A DNA stretch of 64,000 nucleotides from Hymenolepis diminuta (Eukaryota > Platyhelminthes > Cestoda > Cyclophyllidea > Hymenolepididae). How positions within the stretch are numbered: the first letter of the stretch is position 1; each line of letters starts with the position of its first letter. Shown here in pieces: positions 11,786-24,989 of this stretch. The stretch lies in the NCBI GenBank assembly GCA_900708905.1, contig CAADRB010000040.1:333576-397575 (forward strand), written 5' to 3'. Both the position numbers and the translations under genes were made by a program. The notes under the pieces are model-generated. The model was not told where the DNA came from. It was given only the letters and a program-made list of their open reading frames with translations, and searched no databases.

Positions 11786-14728
11786 CAACTAATGGCAGTG
11801 GCGAGGAAATAGAGGCGGGGGGTAACGGATGGTAAGAGTTTTAAGGAAGTGAGCAAGAAGGGGGTAGGTTTTAATGATAGGATATATTACGGCGATGGGA
11901 CCTCAGTCACTGTAGACCTTCAAATGTAGTATATATGTGGATCTACGGATTCCAGCCCACCCCACAGGTTGGTAACTTTTTTCTTCATATTCTAATTTCT
12001 ATGCTATACTAAACACCTGTTTCTTTTCCAGGTCACCCAGTGACTACATAGAGTAGATCATTGGGTTAAGTTCGCTTCCAGCTAGTTGGTCAGCGACTAT
12101 ATTACCTTGATATTACCAACGTAGAAAGCACCGTCGGTTTTCACCACGAGACCGCCGTAGCTAACTCCTACGTTGGACCGGATTAGTAAGCATACTGCAT
12201 ACTAGCTGACTCCGGTGGTATTAACCTATCGACAAATTTCTTATCTGAACTTATCGTGATGCTGGGGTGAACTACTGGTGATGACATCCGGTTAATTGGG
12301 GATTTTAACCAATAAATGCTAGTGGGCCAACTAGAGAGGTACCAACTAAATAATGAGAAACAAGGGAAAAACTCAATCAATCTCTAATCATCTTCTGGTC
12401 CAATCTCCTCATCCTACACACACTGAACACGCAACGTCTAGAAATTGATTTCATTGTTCAGCGCTAATCATTAAGATCCTCTGTATTTTTCATTTCCCTT
12501 TTGCCTTGTAAGGTTTAGTGACCACATTTGCCTTCAACTGTAAGCCCGTCTCTCCTTAAACTGGAACTGGTTTTGCCACTGCTAATGCAAATATTGGGCG
12601 TCTGGTCTCTTCCATACGTCTAGCTTTTATTGAACTAGGCTAAGCTTATACTGCACGTATGTTGAGCCTCTCTGAGGTTGTTTAGTATAGACTGTTATAT
12701 TCTACTCACACGAATTATGCAGAGCATAATTCTCGGACAAGCCATACATCCCGAATTGAACAAGCCGGAAGTGGATGACTTTGTGCACCACAAGAAACCC
12801 AGCTATAAGAATTATGATTAAGTCGGTCAAAATATAAAGCGTTGGCAAAAACAGAGAATACATTCTTCATGTAGGCCGTCAAGAGACACCTTCGAACACC
12901 TGAATAACAAAGAATATAATCATTTACAGGCAGTCTTTAACTTAATTCCATGGTGAAAACTCAAATTGTTAGTGAGTAGATGATCAATATGTTCTATACG
13001 TAAGTCGTAGGAATATTAGATTGTGCGAAATTCCGCGTTCGAATGCCATACCCTTTCCAAAATGGTCATCACAATCGACCTGAAAGTAAACCACATGATA
13101 GAGGCATTCTGTCATTTGTAGTGAAAATTTTATTTTCATACAAAATATCCATCTATTTACAACCAGTTGAGATATTAGGGTGGGGGCTTCAGCTTAAAAA
13201 CGGGGTGAGTTGGAGGAGCAATAATATGGGCTACCAGGCATTATATAACTCTTCCTTCCTCATGGATAGCAGAATAGAGGAAGTGACCACGATAGTATTT
13301 CAGTTGCAACGGTATATTGCCCATATTTTCCCAAGGATAGAACTCCACTCCAATCTAAAGGCAGAGCAAATTGCTGAAACTTCGAAAATAAACACTTAAT
13401 GAGGAACAACCAACCTATATGATTAGGATGCCGCCTTTGTAGACACAACCGCAACCAACTATTTGAAATCCCCTTAGTGTCATTATTAAAATTAATTTCC
13501 GAAGTCTCTCGGGTTGTTACTCGCAATTTGGGTTCTTTTCAAGGCAATATCCCTGCTAGAATTCTAGAAGAAGCGTCAACTTTTACCTCTCTAATAGATA
13601 CATCCAACGCGATTCATATTCCAAGGAATTATGATTCCTTTAATAGGGTAATGAACTACCTAAATTACATTAAATGTTCATAATCACATTAAAATTTAAG
13701 AAAATAAGCACACGAACAGCCGCCTTCCCTGCATCTGTGATTGGCCTTAGTAACAATTGCATCCGCTGCACCTCAGGCTCCACTTTTAGTATGAATTCCT
13801 CTCTCTTACAAAATCTCTACGAACCCTGGGGGCTACAACTGTCCCCCCTCTTCTGTGGTCATAGTGAAGATTGGAAGAAAGATACAACCTACAAAGTAGC
13901 TATTGACCGAAATAAGATACTCATCTGCTAGGACACCTAAACGCTGAATAAATGAATTACTGTCAACTTCAAGAGATTTGATCCGTATGTTTCTATTTAT
14001 TTCTATATCCAACACGTATAGGACCGTAAATAAGCAAATAAGTAAAGGAAACTTAAGCTAAATCTAACATCCTAAAAACATTCACTTTTATGACAAGAAG
14101 TTCAAGAGGTCAAACACCCTCCATAGAAAAATGTGGAAGTTTTAATATCCTAACACAACCTCAAGCTCTTCTGCACTTTACATCATCTCCTCCCTCGATT
14201 TCTTCCTCTCTATTTCAAGACTTCTGGTAATAAATCAGCTCGATCCAACCGTCTTCCATTAGCCCTGCTCCTAATGAAAACCAAGACATAACTTTACCTG
14301 CTCTACGGGATTACCGTAATGAAGGAAAAGTTGACATTACAGCACCGTTAACCGGTTCGACGCGTTGCATTGGCTTGTCATTCGTGTAATTGCTTACCAA
14401 ATTGGGTCAATCGCATCCGTAAAAGATAAGGCAAACTCAATGTAGCAGAAACCATAGAAGAAAATGTCTGCCAGTCAAGTTCTAACTGAAATACAATGGT
14501 TCGAAAAAGACGTTTACAGTCAAATCGATATGCTATAATGAATAAAAACTAACACAAGTCAATATGCCAGATTATTATGAGGGAACAAATACATAGACTA
14601 GCTTGATCATGTTAGAACAAGGAATGCAAAAAATACTTTCGCCAAAATAAAAAAATTTAAACATGGTTATTGAAGTCTGCATAATACAAATATCTTAATT
14701 AAAATCTAAACAGTGAAAGATTTTGCGT
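11786..14728. other. Intergenic, no gene recognised
   Basis: Several short plus-strand frames follow one another between 13043 and 13931 (118, 68 and 85 codons). They have no family signature I can name. Otherwise nothing is seen here besides the 3' flank of the COX5B gene at the right end. Confidence 0.5.
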
Positions 14729-15248
14729 CTACGATTTGTTAGAAGAGGCAAGATAGTCTTCAAAGTCGACCAATTTAAACCAGTGACCGCAATAGCACTT
14801 TGTTGGTTTGCCCTTCGATATTTCCATCCAATTTATTACATCAGCTTCGGGTTCACCTACAAAAATTATCAAAATAAGAAAATGCTTCTATGAAATCAAA
14901 GAATAAAACTTTTACTTTCTCACATAAGCAACCAATTAGGCGTGAATCCGAAGTTGATGCAATCATGTTTGGTTCTTCTCTTGTTGTAACAGACGGCATT
15001 GTAACTCTACGAACTTCATATGGGTCCTATAATGCATAACTAATACAAACCAGCTAACTTGTTCAACAATAATCTTTTCTACTGCCATATAATCGCCATT
15101 TTTAACAGCATCGGTTAAGCATTTCAATTCTTTTCCTAAACTAGTTTAAAATAATTTTTCGCAAACCCCCAGATGTAGCTTTTGATGAAAAATTGCGAAT
15201 AAATTTACTGACAATGTCCAACCCCAGACCAGCAACTTTACCAACCAT
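14729..15248 (-). CDS. COX5B: Cytochrome c oxidase subunit 5B, mitochondrial
   Basis: Nuclear-encoded zinc-binding subunit of respiratory complex IV on the matrix side of the inner membrane. Four exons: 15248-15167, 15135-15059, 15026-14924 and 14856-14729; introns of 31, 32 and 66 nt, all GT-AG and phase-consistent. They encode 129 residues, the same as human COX5B. Residues 1-27 are basic with one acid residue and fit a mitochondrial presequence (MVGKVAGLGLDIVSK...). The core reads DPYEVRRVTMPSV, then TREEPNMIAS, LIGCLCEPEADVINWME and KCYCGHWFKLVDFEDY before TAG. The zinc ligands are CLC and CYC; the second pair is C-x-C as in insects, not C-x2-C as in mammals. No long open frame shows it because the exons are so short. 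An AG lies 8 nt upstream of the ATG, so a 5' intron or trans-splice site is possible. Confidence 0.92.
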
Positions 15249-17321
15249 AGCAACCCTAAATATTTGAAAACTCTCTTAGTTTTATTGGCAATTTAAAGCC
15301 TTACAGGAATTCAATCCCATATTTAATTAAAAAATCAATAATATTCGCATAAAAATATTCCACTTACTAATTATTCATACTAAATACGATTTATTTATAT
15401 TTATGAAAAGTACAAATTTTTGTATTTGGGCATTAACATAAACTAGCATTTCGTTATATCCCACGTCAAATAATTTGCTCAAAAGCACGAACCACGATTA
15501 TTTTTCAAGATCGTATCTTGAAACAACATTAATAAGTAGTTTTTGGTAGACAAATTTTCAGTTGTAGTATTGTTTTAGCTTCAGAATTTGACCAATTCTT
15601 CGCTTCATTTGAATTTGTAAACGAGCACTTAAACATTTGTTTATACCCCCCAAACCAATTTGTTGTTTTCAAACATCTTAGCATAAAAGTCATTATCAGA
15701 TGTGGCTTATTAGCAATTTCATGTCACAAATTTAGCTTCTGCATGGACCCTTAGCAAATCGGAGTTATGCCTCGTAATTACTGTGTCGCTTTCTGATGTC
15801 CGAACTCCACTTGCTGCGATATGATGAGATTAAGATTTGAAATTACTAAATGAGTTAAACCTCACCCAACTTGTGTCTGTTAATCGAGAAAAAAAATATT
15901 TCAGGGGTGCTTTACTAATTTGTGCTTTTCATTTTGAAATCAGACCCATTCTCGGTCTTGAGGATAAAGTTAGTGCGTGATCGGAAATACTTACCAAACA
16001 AGATTCAGACAAATTTACATAACTGTAAATAATTAATACTCATATAGTTAGCAAGGATGATACGGAGTCAGGTCAAACCGTTGGTGTTGAAGGGATAAAT
16101 TAGGCAACGCATGGATTAGAGAAAATTTTGAGCTTTAACAGGCTGTCGAAGGCTGTATTTCCGCCTTTACATCATTGAACGAGTTCTGATCAAATACTAA
16201 CGGCAAACCAAAACAACAATAGCATAACATACTACAAGCAGTTTTTGACAAATATTATAGCATTAATAAATCACGTTGATAGTAAATTTAAACTTTCGTG
16301 TCCTCCTACATTTGAAGGTCAGTACCACACATAATTACTATGCTAACTCGCCTAAAACAATCAGAATTTTCGTAATTGTAACCGAACCAAATTAACCATA
16401 GTGTACAAACATCGCCGTGAAGCACATGGCCTTTCAAATGCCGTGATAGATTTTCTAGACGTGATACTGAAAATTCCCTGGTTGATTGACCTAATAACTT
16501 GTCCACAACATGTGTGCATATAATGAGCGCTCGTATCCATTTTTTATTTTAGCATTAAAATCTAGTTATCACTTTTCTGACCTAGATGCCCACCAGGCAA
16601 AAATAAAATGACTTCCGAATGTGAATCTACCGTCAGACGCGAGTTTTGTCCAGATTAATAGTTAAGCTGTCAAGAGCACTGAGTGTTTGCGTAGAGATAA
16701 GGGCAGTAAATAGCTTGGGGAACACCAGCGGAATGTAGATTACTCATTTAGAGATGTAGAAAAAGAGATCGTTGTCAAGTTATCGACTTTATCTTCTCTT
16801 TTTACCAACCTCTGATCGTATAAATAACTAAAAAAATAGTGAAAATAGTTTGTATTGCAGTAAGAGCTACCTCTGCAAGATGTGTAAAAAAAAACTTAGA
16901 CAATATAAACCCCGAAACAGGATATCACCCAAATAGGTCACCAATTATTCTCCTTCATTTTTATTTCAACCACATTTGTACTTATATGCTAAATTCCTAC
17001 CCAAATGACAACATTCGGCTTTAGCTTAATGTTCAATGATATTTAGTATCAATTTGCATTTACAGAGAGAAATTTGATATTGAATCAAATCAAATCAACA
17101 AAGTCTCTAGATCACTAGATCAATGACAGGTTAGACCTTAGCCGAAAAGTCTGAAGTGTTGTCAAACACCGAAACCATACTTGAACAATCTCCGCCCCTT
17201 CAACCCAACAAATGACAGACGAAAAAAGAAAGCAAATTATTTCATAGTGAATAAAAAGGTCACACGGAAGTCTACTTTGCACAAACTCATAGATACACAC
17301 AATCACACATCAACAAAATCA
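15249..17321. other. Spacer between COX5B and SIRT1
   Basis: Contains the COX5B promoter region (right of 15249) and probably the SIRT1 3' untranslated region. A 66-codon minus frame at 16306-16506 has no recognisable domain. A minus-strand AATAAA at 16965-16960 is the only poly(A)-like signal noted within 400 bp of the SIRT1 stop. Confidence 0.45.
16960..16965 (-). terminator. Candidate SIRT1 polyadenylation signal
   Basis: AATAAA on the minus strand, about 357 nt past the TGA that ends exon 6 of SIRT1. Position is plausible for a 3' untranslated region; there is no transcript evidence. Confidence 0.3.
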
Positions 17322-18434
17322 TCATACCTGCGATCCATTCACTGTTTTTTCGTCACTAACTGAATTTGACGTTATGTCAATCGCCTTAGCAGGACAGTTA
17401 TTTGGTCTCTCTTCTCCTTCGCTGTCCTCACTAGTTTTTCGACGTTTCGCCTCTGTAGGCCCACCATTAGAGGATTCAGAAGAAGGCATCTTATTTGCCT
17501 CTGGTCCATTACTGTTAGAAGGATTCTCAGAATGTATGGTACCTATGGTACCATTTTCAGAAGGGGATTCATCACAAGTGATTACTTCAACCTCTTCCTC
17601 TTCTTTAAGACATCTTTTGCGTTCAGCTTCTAGAATGGGATCACCTCGACAACGTTGAAGGACGCATGCTATAAAGTCATCATTGTCGTCTTCTTCATTC
17701 TCGGAGGATTCTGATGAAGAACATTCTGAAATCAGACATTCCGAGACGCTTCCACTACTGCCACCATTCTGTTGAGAATGAATTTTCACGTACTCTACAA
17801 CCATTTCTGGTGAAATAGCCAACTCTGAACCTTTGAATATGTAGAGACGTCGTGGGATGCGGGTGAATGTGTTCTCTAAAATGAAGTAAAAGAAGAGTGA
17901 CTTAGGCTACTGCCATTCAATGCAATTATGAAGGGCTAGTATGGGGCTATAGATCTATAATGTATATTCTCCAATGAGCTATACTATGTTTGCAGTAGCC
18001 TAGAAGACTGAAAAACGTCCCATATTAAGAAAATACAGCCATATATATATACCACATTATAACTCATTATACAAATGAGTTACGGGAGGATTGGTTATCT
18101 GGTTGGCCAATGATGAAACGGTGAAAGAATTTCAATCAGAGATTTATGTAAAATCTCTCGAGGTATCGATAATACTCTATTTGTCCTCCCAATCGCAATC
18201 TTTCCATCCTGCTAGATATCTCAAAGCCTGATTTAGTCCGACTCTTAGTGCCTTTAATGACGGCATTAGCGCTATTCAAAAGTCATATGTACCTGACAAA
18301 CATACCAGGTAAATACTTGGCCAACTTGACTATTTTTCTGTTCTCTGTTTCGTCACCTTCNNNNNNNNNNNNNNNNNNNNNNNNNNNNNNNNNNNNNNNN
18401 NNNNNNNNNNNCCTCCTCCTCCTCCTCCTCCTCC

Positions 18435-18465
<31 letters not shown>

Positions 18466-21400
18466 AGTCATCATCATCATCATCCCAGTCTGAATCGCTC
18501 TCCTCTTCGTCCACATTAATTGGACATTGCTCCGTTCCTTCAGACTGCTTCTGTTCTTGATCTTCTTTGGTTTCTTCTACTACTTCTATATTAGTAGTAT
18601 GCGCCTCGACTGCTGGAGTATCCGTTCCAGTATTTTTGGCTTTAATTTGAATTTCTTTGGTTTTCACTACTTCCACTTTTTCAGTAGTATGTTCCTCGAC
18701 TGATGGAGTTACTGTGGCATCACCACCACCTGGGATTCCCTTAGTTTCAGGAGTGATGCCGTTTTCCTGCTTATCTTTTGAGAAAGAATGTTCCCCAACA
18801 ATTTGATCAGCAGACTCGCCAGTAGTGGAAACAGCAGCAGATGTACTGCTGGGATCCGACTGAGTGGGTAAATCTTCCAAGGCTGCTTTCATTGGGATAA
18901 GCAAATCCACTTGATTCAGGCTATCTTTACTAGCTGTTCCTTCTGGTACCTAGAAAGGACAGAATTCGAATAAAATAGCAAACGACGAACTTAAGCCGCC
19001 CTTTTTTATCACACTTATGACGGTATTTCATTTTCCCTCAGTTTTTTTTTCTACTCTGCCATCATTATCCAACATCAGTGTTCCTCCTTCCATATCATTC
19101 CTCTAACTAGACGTACAATGATGCAAACCCTACTTCTCAGTGCTATATGCAAATTATATTTACATTTATGCTTTTAGCATTTGATTTCGAAACTAAATAG
19201 TTTGACTACTGCTTTCTTTCATAGCCTAGTGATTATTTTCTTTTTCCAGTATAATTACATTCCAACTAACAACTTACAGTTACATTTTAACTGCCTAGAT
19301 ATCGAAGGGATCATCCTCTTCTCGACTATTGATCAATCAACAGTTCAGTGTCCCCTTACTACCCATACTATGTGCCATGCTCTAGAAAGATTGGTCAAAA
19401 ATGTATACCACTGTATTTAAACTTCCCAAACTCCTTACATGAGATATTAATGACCACTGACTTGGGACAAGGGAAGATAACCTGGAGTCACGCCTATTGG
19501 AAAATCGATCCCTGGCTTGACAGACGTGCACAGCATTGCTCACACCACTCTATGTATATACCTTGTCGAAGTTAGTAGAAATATTCAGTTGTCTTCTGAT
19601 TATAATAATTGAGAAACACGATTTAGGAATCAGTACTGTGAAAGTCCCCGTTGTTAAAAAAGAATGCCGTTCCAAAGGAAAAAATACAAAAGTAACTAAG
19701 CATAACAGACTAATATCTACGATAGAAAAAGCCGAAACAGTTTTTTTCTGCTGGTGATTAACAATAATACGTTCTGTAAATAATTGGGGACATAACGTAA
19801 CAAATGTAGCAGCAGAATGGTATGGAGAACTCACCGATTCCCAGTTGGCATCGTCCATATCAATATGCCATCCAAGTTCTTTGCATAGGTATTCGACAAC
19901 CACGTCACAATCGCCCAGCAACTCTATGTCAAACTGGTGGTTCGAGAGGGGCTCGCGGTTGATGAGGATCTGAGGCACGTGGTGTGGTACGCTATCTAAA
20001 GGCGTGGAAAAACGAAATTAAAATTAAAACAAAGTATCAAGCTGGACAATCAATGGATTTATGCTACGGCTAGTGAACTCAGACTCAGATACCGTCAAAC
20101 AACTGATCTACGTTATCCGTCACCGTGTTTTAATTACCAATTTTTATCACTTTTCTTTCTTAAAGATTCTTCACTTAGAACGCATGACCCGTCTTTTAGG
20201 CGATTTATCAATTTCCCCAATTATCTAATACCTGCATTGCGAACTTTACTTCTCCACTTTATCATTTCTCAGTATCCCAAGCCCCTTTCCGCTATCGCTT
20301 AAAGTATTCATCAACTGTCCTATTCTAGTCGTAAAGCATTTAAGTTCATTCAAATGGGAAGGGCACTGTCCTCGACAGCTTGCTTTGACATCTATGTTAG
20401 TTTCTCCTGCTATGGGCTTAAGCATGATTAATGATTAAAGGTCAAAACATCGTCGTATGGATTATAGTTTTATTCATTTGTCAAGATGGTCAAATATCGA
20501 TGAGAACAGGCCACCTGTGGGATGTGCACTATCAATCTTGAGATTAAAGGGAAAGCAAAACAATGCTTTGCCGTGCATAGAAAGTGGAATAACAATTTCA
20601 TGTCATAACTGTAACAGGTCTAGGCATGATGAATCCAAACATCATTCATCGATTAGTCCATCGTTTAAGAGATCATATTTTTCCACATTCAGACAATGAA
20701 GTTCAATGATTGGTTCAATCATCTTCGGCCAAACCCAATTCTTATGTATAAACAGAATCTTAATCGCATCAATGAATTTGATTTGATCAGGATACTAAAC
20801 TAGTCAAATTTTGTCGAATCTGTTTTCCTTTTCTTTGAGGTCTGAGTAACAGTAGCACATACTTATAACTCTAGGCTTTGATCATACATCACAACAGATA
20901 CGAAGCAGGTATCCGCGATTATAAATCATATTTACCATCGTCTATCCAATAACTGAAAATTTGCTAAATTAGGGCTTTTCTAATCGTGAGTTTCCTTAAA
21001 CTATCATAAATTATAAAGTAGATAATCAAGACGTAATTTTACCTTAAAGGACTAAATATCAACCAATGACCTTAAGGTTGTGGATTAAACACAATAACAT
21101 TAAATAAAACGCAGCATTTGAACGACAAAGAACTTCCCTTCATGCGGCCCTGTAGTGCTGTGATCAAAGTGAACGTCAATAAACAAGACATCACAAGATT
21201 GATCATCTTAGAAGCACATTTAGTGATGTGAATGACCAACCAACCAAATTGTTAGTAACTCCGTCTATGAGAGGGGGATCTGATTTAATCGGTTTCATAA
21301 AAAAGGTTATGTTTCTCATGGAAACAAAAGTGTCTGCTTAACAGATTCCAAATTAAGTGATAACATTGAGTTACTAGAACGAAGGTTGGTGATATTGGTC

Positions 21401-24400
21401 ACAAAAGGGGATTATCAAGCGTACAAAAGCTCTGAAATATGATTCAGTAGATGCCTACACGAAGGTAATTATTTTAACTTGGATAATAGGCATACGTAGC
21501 GAACTTGCATTCGGCATTAACTGAATTTAACAGTGTTAAGAATGAAGACGGGCTAAGCAACGCTTTTCTAAGAACTCAGGATCGAAATCTCCGAATTTCC
21601 TCTTATTATTTCTAATAAATACAGTATTAAGAAATATAAATAATAGTTCATCTCGAGTTCCATTATATTAGGCCACATTAGCTAGAATCTGCTAGCCGTT
21701 CTTGGCATTGAGGAAACATGGCGTAACTGACACCGAACATGTACCATTCTTGAAATGAGGAACTTACTAAGTGCGTGAAACAACTCACTTGGAATGTGGG
21801 AGACAGGTCGTACTTTGAGGGACGATCCCATGACTAAAACAAGATCCACATCCCTCACATCTTTGTCAAGAGTGTAGTGGAATTCTTGTGGTAAGGATTC
21901 ACTGAAGAAGACAATGTCCGGTTTCATCAGACCCAGAAGAGGAGCGCATTCGCCTACTTCAGGCTCGGGGTCATTTCTTTTGCCAAGGACTGCGGGAATG
22001 CCTTTGAGCCCAATTTCAGGACGACAGTGGGGACAGAAGGGGACGTGTTGAGACATTATCGCCTCACGAAGTTCTTCACCAGGCAACTGATGATAACAGG
22101 TCAAGCAAGATGCCGTTGAAAAAGAACCTGAAAGAAGAGAATAGTACGATACAAATTCTAAGCAGCCCTATTGTTAAAACCACGTATTGTTCCAAACAAT
22201 TATTTTTTACTGATAGGATGCCTAGTTTCTGCAACCACAGTTTATATGACCATCAGATACACGTCCGGAGAAAGATACTAATGCAGTTGCTTCAACACAA
22301 CCGTTTTCATGCTACTGATGTTTGAAGATCAGGACACTATCAGATTTATAGCGGTTTTTGCCCCGAACGTCAAGCTGTCAAGTGCGACGTGTGCCTGTAC
22401 ATTGATAAGGATGATGCGCGACTTAGGGACTACATATAGGAATTGCTCATTCCAAAAAAATTGTGACCTTGAGCTTTGTTTGTCAGTATTTTATCAGTAG
22501 TACCTCAACCATTAAAAAAAAGCGTCCGTGTACCAACTGAGAGACCTGTAAGTCTAAACGTGGGAGTTGCGCCACCACCCAATCAAATCTCCAGTTTTGC
22601 CTCGGAAGCTTCGGTCAACCACTCTGATATATCTACAGGAACGAAGTCTTAAGGGCAAGGGCGTCTGCAGATATATAGAAACCGCAGTTTCAAGACTGAA
22701 ACCCCCGAAGTTACCTTTCTCCCCTCCCAATAACCACTAAATCTGAAGCTATGTACATCCTTTGGGCCATTAATGCAAATTTCTTTTCAAATAGATTAAA
22801 TACCAGACAATGATGCAATAATTGCAGAGAGGTTGAATCGAGATTGTTAAGTGCTCCTGAGCAAAGTTCACAGGCCTCACTCCTCGTGCATTGGGTTACC
22901 GATTGTTATTAAATTAATTTTTTAATAAATGAATCATCGTGTTTCATGTCTCCTGTATTCTTTATACCGGGCCTGGGCAACCGTACCTATAACGTAACCA
23001 GTGATGACTTAGCTTACAATTGTTGCAACACTGTGCACGTTAGTACAACAAACGTAATCAATTTGCAAGTAGGTCAAAGTAAGGGATTTTCTAACACCCA
23101 TCTCGAGTCGATTGAAGGAATTCTAAAGCCTTTCTCATGGGAAACCTGCATACCTCCCTTTATTGATCGTCAGTTATCGAATGTCTACCGATCTAAGAAG
23201 AGATCTAGTATTTTGAATTTGTAACATTAGGTCTTGCTGCAGCAAATTCAACCTCTAATAAAAAAACTGCCGTGTTGATAAATTTAGATGAAGCAACCTT
23301 CACCGGATTCCTCCAACTCTTTCCGCTAACAACCAGGCTAACAAGCTTCCAACTAAAACACTATTCTTTTGTACACAGAACATTAAAAAATCACCAGTTA
23401 GAAGTAAATATTACGATCTATCCCTAAACGAATTGCGAGAATCCATCCAGTTAATGAGTTGAGATCAGGCCAACCAAAAGTGAATTAGATCATTTAGATC
23501 TGTATCGAAAATTTAAAAAATACTGACCTAGATTCGTTTCACAGCAATTTCTGAAATAAAATTCATTAGACTTATGGCCAGGCGTAATACAAATGTGAAA
23601 GTAAGAGGAAAACTTACCATGACAGTGAATTATCTTCGAAATACCCGCAATCTCCTCTAGAGTATCAATATTCTGAGTGTAATTGCGCAGAAGTTTGGAC
23701 TTTTTCTCCAGTAGACGAATAAATCGATGGGTGTAAGACGGTTTAAACTGACCAGGAAAGAGTTCCTTAGCAAATGTGTAGAATGGATTGGGATTCGACT
23801 TGAAGAATTTCAGATCAAACATATCCTGTGGGTTGCGTAAATCAGGAAAATCCCGTTCAAATCGAGCATAAATACCGTTTCTTGATCTAAAATCTGGAAT
23901 ACCGCAAGACACTGATATTCCAGCACCAGTTAGAACCAAGATTTTAGACTTCTCTTTTAAAAGATCGATAGCAGCTTGGAGAGAATGATACTGCTTTAAA
24001 GGTTTGCGAGAAGATTTCTCGGCAAATAAAGAGGAGAGAATGCGCCAAAGTTCAGGTTCACATGGATCAGAAGGAAGGTACTCAGGTGCAATTTTAAAAA
24101 GACGGGTAAGAAGAAGGCGAGGATTACGATAACCCGCCGATATGAGAGATCCCAATAATTCTGGATTTTTCCACATAATTTCGCAATCGTCTTCATCTGA
24201 TAGGTCAATAAACTCCCCCTCATGACTCCCCTCACAAGCAGAACTGTCTAAAATATTTTCGTTACTCCTATCATCTGTATCGTCGTCATTGACTATTATA
24301 ACATCGGAGTCTTGCGATTCCTCAGACTCATTTGAAGTAGAATCCACTTGCAGCTTCTCAATTTTATCCTAAAGTAATAAGACAATGTAATTCCTCATTA

Positions 24401-24616
24401 GAGAAATTTTCTTAAAATGTCAAGAAAAATTTTCTTTTAACCCTACGGTGTTTAAAATTTCCAACTAGCCTTAGTACTCACAAGTAGCAAATATGACTCA
24501 TTTTAGTATTTATTAAAATATTTTAATAAATTATAAATTACAACAATGAAAATAAACAGAATATCTTACTTATCATTGCAAAAAATCTATAGTGAATGAG
24601 TAAAACTCACATTCAT
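17322..24616 (-). CDS. SIRT1: SIRT1-class NAD-dependent protein deacetylase
   Basis: Nuclear sirtuin removing acetyl groups from histones and transcription factors with NAD consumption. Exons: 24616-24611 (ATG AAT only), 24368-23618, 22127-21789, 19995-19835, 18949-18306 and 17875-17322; phases agree at every junction except across the N run in exon 5. About 815 residues. The catalytic core shows GAGISVSCGIPDFRS (NAD binding), TQNID, the catalytic HCHG, the zinc ribbon SCLTC...FCPHC, KPDIVFFSE, MGSSLKVRPV and FDIELLGDCDVVVEYLC. Exon 6 begins with RIPRRLYIFKGSEL, equivalent to the C-terminal ESA peptide of SIRT1 (RYIFHGAEV), which argues for SIRT1 and not another sirtuin. N- and C-terminal parts are acidic and Ser-rich; KRRK near the end may be a nuclear signal. 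Exon 6 could also end at the donor CAG|GTATGA at 17327 and continue into an unseen exon. Confidence 0.93.
17876..18305 (-). other. SIRT1 intron 5
   Basis: Donor GTATGTTT and acceptor TTTTAG. Nothing recognised inside. Confidence 0.75.
18361..18484. repeat. Assembly gap plus CCT/CAT triplet microsatellite inside SIRT1 exon 5
   Basis: 51 N are followed by (CCT)n and (CAT)n tracts. Read on the minus strand these code for a run of Asp then Glu. The exon must be 1 modulo 3 long to join its neighbours, but with 51 N it is 2 modulo 3. The true missing length must therefore be of the form 3n+2. Confidence 0.85.
18950..19834 (-). other. SIRT1 intron 4
   Basis: Donor GTGAGTTCTCC and acceptor CTTTCTAG. 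Several short frames on both strands, none recognisable. Confidence 0.75.
19996..21788 (-). other. SIRT1 intron 3 (1.8 kb)
   Basis: Donor GTGAGTTG and acceptor CCTTTAG. No gene or clear repeat seen. Confidence 0.75.
22128..23617 (-). other. SIRT1 intron 2 (1.5 kb)
   Basis: Donor GTAAGTTTTCC directly after the HCHG codons, acceptor TTCTTTCAG. A stretch near 22670-22720 (ATATAGAAACCGCAGTTTCA) weakly resembles the end of repeat family R. A 92-codon plus frame at 22946-23224 is not recognised. Confidence 0.7.
24611..24616 (-). other. Proposed SIRT1 mini-exon 1
   Basis: The large exon 2 has no in-frame ATG before conserved sequence. The nearest upstream candidate is ATG AAT followed by the strong donor GTGAGTTTTA, which joins in phase to GAT AAA ATT of exon 2 across a 242-nt intron. 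The preceding DNA is locally GC-rich (GCGCGCC), as in a promoter. A further upstream start is possible. Confidence 0.5.
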
Positions 24617-24980
24617 GCTTAAAAACCAAAATGGCGCGCAGGCTCAACCCTTCTTTGAATAGTGAGTTAGTGCATCATTATCATCATTATTTAGAATTAT
24701 TGGTTTAATGACCGATATATAGTCATACATTATATTGGCCTCAGATAGTATTCCTAAATCTGTGTTGATATTAACAATTTGTTTTTTTTACTTCTGCATC
24801 TATTAAAGACAGTTTTTTTGTGGTCTTGTCAAACTCAAATCCTTTTGTCTACATTATGCCACAATTAAATGCACCTGAGTAGATATGTGTTTGGAAAACG
24901 TGAGAAGGTCCAGAATCCGGCCCGGAGAACGTTACATATGGGATATTTATAGACAGAGGCGGCATGGAATTGGAATAATT
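24617..24980. promoter_or_regulatory. Presumed SIRT1 promoter side and start of the relic copy
   Basis: This stretch separates the SIRT1 start from the first recognisable piece of the plus-strand sirtuin relic. Only a short CpG-containing island (GGCGCGCAGG near 24634) looks regulatory. Assignment is by position. Confidence 0.3.
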
Positions 24981-24989
24981 ACAGAAGAT

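Noticed and set aside
17374..17658. 94-codon plus-strand frame
   Set aside because: Antisense shadow of SIRT1 exon 6.
18283..18516. Met- and Arg-rich frame on the minus strand
   Set aside because: It is the SIRT1 triplet repeat read in a wrong frame before the gap; only its part after the gap (EGDETENRK...) is SIRT1 coding.
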